A DNA stretch of 64,000 nucleotides, from assembly GCF_008974225.1 (NCBI RefSeq), contig NZ_BKZR01000012.1, forward strand, positions 13,920 to 77,919, given 5' to 3'. Below, one piece after another: positions 58,640 to 64,000 of this stretch. Within the stretch, counting starts at the first letter, position 1. Every line of letters starts with the position of its first letter. This DNA comes from Weizmannia acidilactici (GTDB lineage: Bacteria; Bacillota; Bacilli; Bacillales; Bacillaceae_C). The translations under genes and the position numbers were made by a program. The notes under the pieces are model-generated. The model was given only the letters and a program-made list of their open reading frames with translations, made no database searches and was not told the origin of the DNA.

Positions 58640-60064
58640 TTAACCTTGAATAAAGGTTCCATTTTCCCAGCGCCCATTTTCCAAATCACTTGCAATACGT
58701 TTAAATTTGTCATCAGGTAGATTATATAAAAATGTAATAATGACCGCTGCAAGCAGTAAGGCAATTGCAGGATAAATTGTCATAGCACCTTTAATTCCAA
58801 GTAGAGTAGTTGAAGTTTGGTGAGCATTCGCAACATAACCTGTTGCAGCAAGAATGCCCGCAGAAACTAATGCTGCAATTGACTGGGCAATTTTTCGTGA
58901 AAAATTAAATGCCGCATAGGTAATACCTTCTTTGCGCACTCCAGTGTGCCAATGCCCGTAGTCTATCGTATCTGAAACGAAAGCCCAAGTAATGCCATTT
59001 GGAATTGCCAGAGCCACATAACCGATCGTAACTAAAATGATAAATGTATAAATATTGGTAGGGATAATAAAGTTCAACCCATCAGCAACTACACCAATAA
59101 GAAGTCCGCCAATAGCTGTTCTTTTCTTTCCAAAGCGGCGCACCAAAAAAGGAATTAACGTAATCCCTGCAACAGAACAACCCATCATAACAAAGTTAAT
59201 AATTGGCTGTAATCCGATATTGCCGAGATTATATTTGCAAAAATAAATCATCATTTGATTATTTGTATTCATTGCAGAAATTGTAAATAGAGTCATTAAA
59301 ATCAGGCTCCATAACGGCCGATTCGTAAATACCACGCGCAGATAATCTTTTAACGTTTCCCGTTCCTTACTTCTTGAATTTTCAGCTTTGATATGCTCTT
59401 TTGTATTGATATAACAGATAAAGAAACCACATATTCCAATGAAAGCCATAATAGCCGCAGTAATAGCATAACCGATTTTTGTACTTGGAAACATCAGCAT
59501 GATCGGAACAAAGGCAACGCCTGTTACCAATTGCGCGCCAATTGATCCAGCCTGCCGAGTCGAAGCCATAAATGATCTATCTTCTACATTTCGTGTCATA
59601 ACAGAGGCCAAAGAGCCATACGGTACATTTGTAAACGAATACAAAATACCCCATGCCATATAAGTGGCATAAGCATAAATAATTTTTTCCGTCGGTGATA
59701 AACCGGACGGCATCGTGAATGTAATGACTGTCATAATGGCCAATAAGATGGAAGATATCATCATTACAGGCCGAAACTTCCCGCGTTTCCCCGGTTTTCT
59801 CGCATCAATGATTGACCCTGCTAAAGGATCCATAAATGCATCAAATATTTTGGTTATGGAAAAGATGCCAGCAGCAGCTGCTGCACTGATTCCAGCAATA
59901 TCTGTATAAAAATTGGTTAAATATGCTTGCCCTAAGTCAAACATGAATCCGTTTCCAAAGTCACCAAAACCATAACTCACTTTTTCTTTTATAGATATTC
60001 GATTTGATGCATGTTGAGGATCAATATTTTTTTCTGCTGCACTGTTTACAACATTTTCAGCCAT
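58640..60064 (-). CDS. GPH-family (glycoside-pentoside-hexuronide) cation symporter, probably for uronates
   Basis: This 474-residue permease has about twelve membrane segments and the family features KVSYGFGDFGNGFMFDLGQ at the N-terminus and SIIDARKPGKRGKFRPVM after the second segment. Members import sugars or hexuronides with a cation. Position between uxaC and kduD indicates uptake of galacturonate, glucuronate or oligouronides; the exact substrate is inferred. AAAGGTGGTGG precedes the ATG. Confidence 0.9.
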   Translation of the reverse strand: MAENVVNSAAEKNIDPQHASNRISIKEKVSYGFGDFGNGFMFDLGQAYLTNFYTDIAGISAAAAAGIFSITKIFDAFMDPLAGSIIDARKPGKRGKFRPVMMISSILLAIMTVITFTMPSGLSPTEKIIYAYATYMAWGILYSFTNVPYGSLASVMTRNVEDRSFMASTRQAGSIGAQLVTGVAFVPIMLMFPSTKIGYAITAAIMAFIGICGFFICYINTKEHIKAENSRSKERETLKDYLRVVFTNRPLWSLILMTLFTISAMNTNNQMMIYFCKYNLGNIGLQPIINFVMMGCSVAGITLIPFLVRRFGKKRTAIGGLLIGVVADGLNFIIPTNIYTFIILVTIGYVALAIPNGITWAFVSDTIDYGHWHTGVRKEGITYAAFNFSRKIAQSIAALVSAGILAATGYVANAHQTSTTLLGIKGAMTIYPAIALLLAAVIITFLYNLPDDKFKRIASDLENGRWENGTFIQG

Positions 60065-60143
60065 GGTTAGCCACCACCTTTTTAAAATATATATTTCATA
60101 TTTAAACCAGCAGAAGCTTTATGATTTAAGAAGTTTCTTAACT

Positions 60144-61556
60144 CTAATCAAAAAATCCGAAATAGCGGTAAGCATTATTATAAGCAATATCTTCTACTAT
60201 TTTTCCGATTTGTTCCTCGTCATCCGGAATCTGGCCGCGTTCCGCCCATTCGCCGAATAATTCGCATAGCACCCTGCGGAAATATTCGTGGCGCGGATAA
60301 GATAGGAAGCTGCGCGAATCCGTCAGCATGCCGACAAAATTAGGCAGCAGGCTCTCTTCAGCAAAGATTTCCAATTGCCTGCGCATTCCGCTTCTCGTAT
60401 CATTAAACCACCATGCACACCCGAGCTGTAATTTTTGTACGGTGTCTTTTTGGAAGCATCCCATGATGGTGACAAGCGGAAACCAGTCATTTGGATTGAG
60501 CGAGTACAGGATCGTCTTTGGTATAATGTCTTCATTTTCCGCGCTTGCAAATAGTTTTGCAATTGATTCTGCAATATTCTCATCTATCAAAGCATCATAA
60601 CCTGTATCCGGACCAAGTTTGTTAAACATCAGTTCATTCAAGTTCCGGTATGCATGGATATGATATTGCATCACCCAGTTCTTTTCATGATAAATACGCA
60701 TCAATTCTTTTAATAGAGCAGTTCGGTACTGGATGATTTCAAGTTCGGTTAACGTTTCTTTTGACAAAGATTTCCTTACAATATGGTTTAATTCTTCCGG
60801 TGTTGCCTCAGCATACGTAAAAGTATCCAAAGCATGGTCAGACAATCGGCTCCCTAATTCATGGAAATATTCAACTCTGTGCTGGATTGCATCAACTATA
60901 TCATCAAAGTTTTGAATCGAAACGCCGGATACTTTTGACAATTGATGAATATAGTCTGCGTATTCTTCCTTTTGAATATTTAATACTTTGTCCGGGCGGA
61001 AAGCCGGTAATACTTTAAAACCATTTTCCGTTTCTGATTCTTTAAGCAATTTGTGATAATGAAGATCATCCACCGGATCATCTGTTGTACAGACGACTTT
61101 GACATTGCTATTTTTTATAAGATTTCTAGGTTTAAAATCTTCCGTTGCCAGCAACTGATTCGCTTTTTCCCAAATTTCCGGGGCGGTTTGACGATTCAAT
61201 ATCGTTTCAATTCCAAAAAAGCGCCTTAATTCCAAATGGGTCCATTCATAAAGCGGATTGCCCACTGATTTTTCAATGGTTTCTGCCCATTTCAAAAATT
61301 TCTCGTAAGGTTCTGCATCACCCGTAATATATTTTTCCGGAACACCGTTTGCACGCATCAGTCTCCATTTATAATGGTCTCCGTAATTACCCTCATTAAT
61401 CCAAACTTGGGCAAGATCGCGAAAATTTTGATTTTCATAGATTTCTTTAGGATTTAAATGGCAATGGTAATCAATAATCGGCATTTTTTCCGCATGGTTA
61501 TGGAATAGCTTCCGAGAAAAATCTGTCGTTAATAAGAAATCTTTATCTAAAAACAT
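60144..61556 (-). CDS. uxaC: Uronate isomerase UxaC
   Basis: UxaC converts D-galacturonate to D-tagaturonate and D-glucuronate to D-fructuronate. The protein is 470 residues, the family length, with PIIDYHCHLNPKEIY (metal-type HxH), CTTDDPVDDL, the HIHAYRN motif and DSRSFLSYPRHEYFRR. ATG at 61556 follows AAGGGATCCAAT; the ATG at 61598 would overlap uxaA. It is the third gene of the leftward uxaB-uxaA-uxaC operon. Confidence 0.96.
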   Translation of the reverse strand: MFLDKDFLLTTDFSRKLFHNHAEKMPIIDYHCHLNPKEIYENQNFRDLAQVWINEGNYGDHYKWRLMRANGVPEKYITGDAEPYEKFLKWAETIEKSVGNPLYEWTHLELRRFFGIETILNRQTAPEIWEKANQLLATEDFKPRNLIKNSNVKVVCTTDDPVDDLHYHKLLKESETENGFKVLPAFRPDKVLNIQKEEYADYIHQLSKVSGVSIQNFDDIVDAIQHRVEYFHELGSRLSDHALDTFTYAEATPEELNHIVRKSLSKETLTELEIIQYRTALLKELMRIYHEKNWVMQYHIHAYRNLNELMFNKLGPDTGYDALIDENIAESIAKLFASAENEDIIPKTILYSLNPNDWFPLVTIMGCFQKDTVQKLQLGCAWWFNDTRSGMRRQLEIFAEESLLPNFVGMLTDSRSFLSYPRHEYFRRVLCELFGEWAERGQIPDDEEQIGKIVEDIAYNNAYRYFGFFD

Positions 61557-61594
61557 ATTGGATCCCTTCTTTAATAAAATGTTTATTGAATTCA

Positions 61595-63085
61595 TCATTC
61601 TGTAACACCGTTTTTGAAAATCGCAATATCATGGATATGGCGGAGTTCATTTTTTGTCTTTTTGCCGCTCGCAACCTCGATAATAAATTGGATAAATTGC
61701 TCAGCCACCTCATCCATCGTTTTATCCAGCAGCTGCCCGGCGTTAAAATCTATCCACTGCTTTTTAGTTTCATAGAGCTGGGTATTCGTAGATACTTTCA
61801 CCGTTGGTACAAAAGTTCCAAAAGGTGTACCTCTCCCTGTTGTAAACAAAACCATTTGGCAGTCTGCCGCAGCAAGTGCTGTGGAAGATACAAGGTCATT
61901 TCCAGGTGCCTGAAGCAAGGACAAACCTTTTTCTTTAATTTTTTCTCCGTATTCCAATACATCCACCACAGCCGACGTACCTGCTTTTTGGGTACAGCCG
62001 AGAGATTTGTCCTCCAGTGTTGTAATCCCGCCTGCTTTATTTCCAGGAGAAGGATTCTCATAAATAGGCTGGCCGTACGATGCAAAATAATCTTTAAAAT
62101 TATTGATAAGGGTTACGATTTTATTGAAAACGTCTTTATTTTTCGCGCGTGCCATTAACACTTTTTCCGCGCCAAACATTTCCGGCACTTCTGTTAGAAC
62201 AGTAGATCCGCCTTGAGAGACGATGTAATCGGAAAACCGTCCCAGCAAAGGATTGCCGGTAATGCCCGAAAAGCCGTCCGAACCGCCGCATTTTAAGCCG
62301 ATTTTTAACTCAGATAAAGGCAGGTCGACTCTTTGGTCATTTTTCGCTGCATCATTCAATTCTTCCAATAAGCGGACGCCTGTTTCCACTTCATCTTCAA
62401 CATTTTGGCAAATCATAAATTTTACACGTGCTTCATCAAATTCACCCATTTGTTTTTTCATCTCATCCAGCTGGTTATTCTCGCAGCCAAGTCCAAACAC
62501 GAGAACCCCGCCGGCATTTGGATGTTTAGCTGCATCGATTAAAATTTTTTGGGTATTCTCCAAATCATCTCCCAACTGTGAACAGCCGTATGGGTGCTTA
62601 AAAAGAATAATCTCATCAAATGCACCGTTATCCGGGTGATTTTGCTTAAATTGTTCAACGATCAAATCTCCGATCATATTGATACAGCCCACGGTTGGAA
62701 TGATATATAAATCATTGCGGATCCCGGCTTTGCCGTTTTTTCGCAAATACCCTTTAAATGTGCGGCTTTCTTTCGGATAAATATTTGGGTTTAGTTCCGG
62801 ATTGTATTCATATTCTATTTTTCCTGATAGATTTGTACTGACATTATGGGTATGGACCCAGCTGCCCTTTGAAATGGATTGCGTCGCATATCCAATCGGC
62901 GATCCGTATTTAATAATGTTTGTATTTTCAGAAATATCTTCTGTTGCGATTTTATGTCCTCTTTTTACAACCTCATTCACCATCAAGGTTTTGTTCCCCA
63001 ATACTACGGTTTCACCGGGCTGCAAATCTTGCAGGGCAACAATTACATTGTCTCTCGGATGAAGCTGAATCGTTTTATTTTTCAA
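61595..63085 (-). CDS. uxaA: Altronate dehydratase UxaA
   Basis: UxaA dehydrates D-altronate to KDG. The 496-residue protein has an N-terminal SAF-like domain (LHPRDNVIVALQDLQPGE) and a C-terminal catalytic part. That part has PYGCSQLGDD, FGLGCENNQ, LKCGGSDGFSGITG and the late GRGTPFGT motif, whose cysteines and histidines bind iron. The TTG start at 63085 overlaps the uxaB end by 11 bases, with GAGGAGG inside uxaB as ribosome site. Confidence 0.95.
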   Translation of the reverse strand: MKNKTIQLHPRDNVIVALQDLQPGETVVLGNKTLMVNEVVKRGHKIATEDISENTNIIKYGSPIGYATQSISKGSWVHTHNVSTNLSGKIEYEYNPELNPNIYPKESRTFKGYLRKNGKAGIRNDLYIIPTVGCINMIGDLIVEQFKQNHPDNGAFDEIILFKHPYGCSQLGDDLENTQKILIDAAKHPNAGGVLVFGLGCENNQLDEMKKQMGEFDEARVKFMICQNVEDEVETGVRLLEELNDAAKNDQRVDLPLSELKIGLKCGGSDGFSGITGNPLLGRFSDYIVSQGGSTVLTEVPEMFGAEKVLMARAKNKDVFNKIVTLINNFKDYFASYGQPIYENPSPGNKAGGITTLEDKSLGCTQKAGTSAVVDVLEYGEKIKEKGLSLLQAPGNDLVSSTALAAADCQMVLFTTGRGTPFGTFVPTVKVSTNTQLYETKKQWIDFNAGQLLDKTMDEVAEQFIQFIIEVASGKKTKNELRHIHDIAIFKNGVTE

Positions 63086-64000
63086 AAGACAATTCCTCCT
63101 CGTTGGCCATTTGGACTGCTTTACGAGCGCCTTCGTTTTTGATCAATTTTATTCCTTTGTGTACTTGTTCCAACAGGCCATCTATTTTTGTCAAATCTTC
63201 GCCCCACAAAGATTCATTTGCTAATATTGCTTTCACATAGTGATCAGTTTTGTAAGCATTCTCAAAAGTTGTTAATACATCTGGAAGATCAATTGCTCGT
63301 GCAAGTGTATGGTCTTGTTTTCCATAAATTACAAGCAACCCGGATAGAGCTAATGAAATTCTCATTGGAATTTTATGAAAGCGCTCAATATATTTTTTCA
63401 ACGTTGGAAGAAGTCGGGCTTGAAATTTGGAAACACTGTTCAAAGCAATGGAATCCAACTCATGCTCCATAAATGGATTTTTGAAACGTTCCTGAATTTC
63501 AGCTGCATAACTTGTTAACTCTTCTTTCGGAAGATCCAGGGACGGTATTATCTCCTCGTACATTTCCCGGTCAATAAACCGGTAAAAATCCGGATCATCC
63601 ATTAATTCCCCGACGGTTTTGATGCCGGCTAAGCGTGCCAGACAAGCCATTGTCGTATGCGGTCCGTTTAATAAGTAAACCTTGCGATCGCGGTACGGTT
63701 TTAAATGGTCTGTGACAACCACATTCAGTCCCGCTTTTTTTAGCGGTAGCTCCTCTTCCAATTCCCGCGGCCCTTCAATGACCCAAATTAAAAATGGTTC
63801 CGCTTTCGCAATCATTGTATCTTCATAGCCCCATTCTTTCCAGAGCGCCTCTGCCCGTTCTTTTGGATAACCGGGGACGATCCTATCGACCAAGCTGGAG
63901 CAGAAAGTATTTTCCGATTCTAGCCAGCCGGTAAATGCTGTATGAGTAAAATGTTTACGGGGAGTAGATAAGTTTAGGAATATTCTAACAAAAGCAAGAA
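63075..64000 (-). CDS. uxaB: Tagaturonate reductase / altronate oxidoreductase UxaB, C-terminal part
   Basis: UxaB reduces tagaturonate to altronate with NADH. About 307 residues are visible and the N-terminus lies beyond the right edge. The mannitol-dehydrogenase-family C-terminal domain is recognised from ENTFCSSLVDRIVPGYP, the catalytic-lysine region DRKVYLLNGPHT, and FMEHELDSI. The frame stays open to 64000. The part before TGWLESENTF looks less like UxaB than the rest, so a frame disturbance near the edge cannot be excluded. Its tail overlaps uxaA. Confidence 0.87.
   Translation of the reverse strand, partial: LAFVRIFLNLSTPRKHFTHTAFTGWLESENTFCSSLVDRIVPGYPKERAEALWKEWGYEDTMIAKAEPFLIWVIEGPRELEEELPLKKAGLNVVVTDHLKPYRDRKVYLLNGPHTTMACLARLAGIKTVGELMDDPDFYRFIDREMYEEIIPSLDLPKEELTSYAAEIQERFKNPFMEHELDSIALNSVSKFQARLLPTLKKYIERFHKIPMRISLALSGLLVIYGKQDHTLARAIDLPDVLTTFENAYKTDHYVKAILANESLWGEDLTKIDGLLEQVHKGIKLIKNEGARKAVQMANEEELSFEK

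Noticed and set aside
1..64000. tRNA or rRNA genes, CRISPR arrays, prophage genes
   Set aside because: No cloverleaf-like or rRNA-like segment, no regularly spaced direct repeats with variable spacers and no phage structural or integrase genes were recognised.

Overview
The window looks like a low-to-mid GC, endospore-forming Bacillaceae chromosome. Gene content and synteny follow the Bacillus subtilis yum-yut-yun-suf-yus backbone. The interspersed repeats, frequent TTG starts and accessory uronate genes suggest a Heyndrickxia (Bacillus) coagulans-like species; this species guess is inference only. No rRNA, tRNA, CRISPR array or prophage was seen.

Backbone, about 1-29 kb. A type II NADH dehydrogenase (N-terminal part only) diverges from a ferredoxin-NADP reductase across a region with a Rex-like operator. 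Then follow small Fe-S and conserved genes (yutM, yuzD, yutI), the yutH-yutG-yutF-yutE-yutD group, lipA, lytH, yunB, yunC and yunD. The complete sufCDSUB Fe-S assembly operon is read leftwards. After it come yusD/yusE/gcvH/yusI, a DUF421 gene with two DUF1657 genes, and the fatty-acid beta-oxidation operon fadN-fadA-fadE behind a FadR-type operator. YuzL and two CotF-like spore coat genes close this section.

Middle, 28-40 kb. Here lie a SEDS (RodA/FtsW) protein, a thioredoxin, a phospholipase-D-like protein, a decayed small membrane gene, a TetR regulator divergent from a SwrC-type RND exporter with palindromic operators, an EAL protein, a C39-like peptidase and a catalase under a PerR-like palindrome.

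Envelope region, 40-55 kb. One leftward set holds BcrC-like phosphatase, a NodB deacetylase, two MGDG-synthase-like glycosyltransferases, a bactofilin-like membrane protein, an ECF sigma/anti-sigma pair and a DedA protein. A two-component system diverges from a GT2/GT-C glycosylation pair. Two GH25 lysozymes flank this part; the first is frameshifted. Between it and the first cluster lies an apparently non-coding 0.5 kb with an IS256-like remnant and an inverted-repeat-bounded, strongly structured element.

Uronate region, 55.6-64 kb. uxaB (partial), uxaA, uxaC, a GPH-type transporter, kduD, kduI (frameshifted) and kdgK make up galacturonate and unsaturated-uronate catabolism to KDPG.

The most notable signals are the DUF421/DUF1657 group resembling the tail of spore heat-resistance spoVA(2mob) operons, the structured element near 47.2 kb, a MITE-like repeat family in three copies, repeated terminator sequences, and several broken or run-on genes (kduI, GH25, an lmo0937-like gene, lytH).
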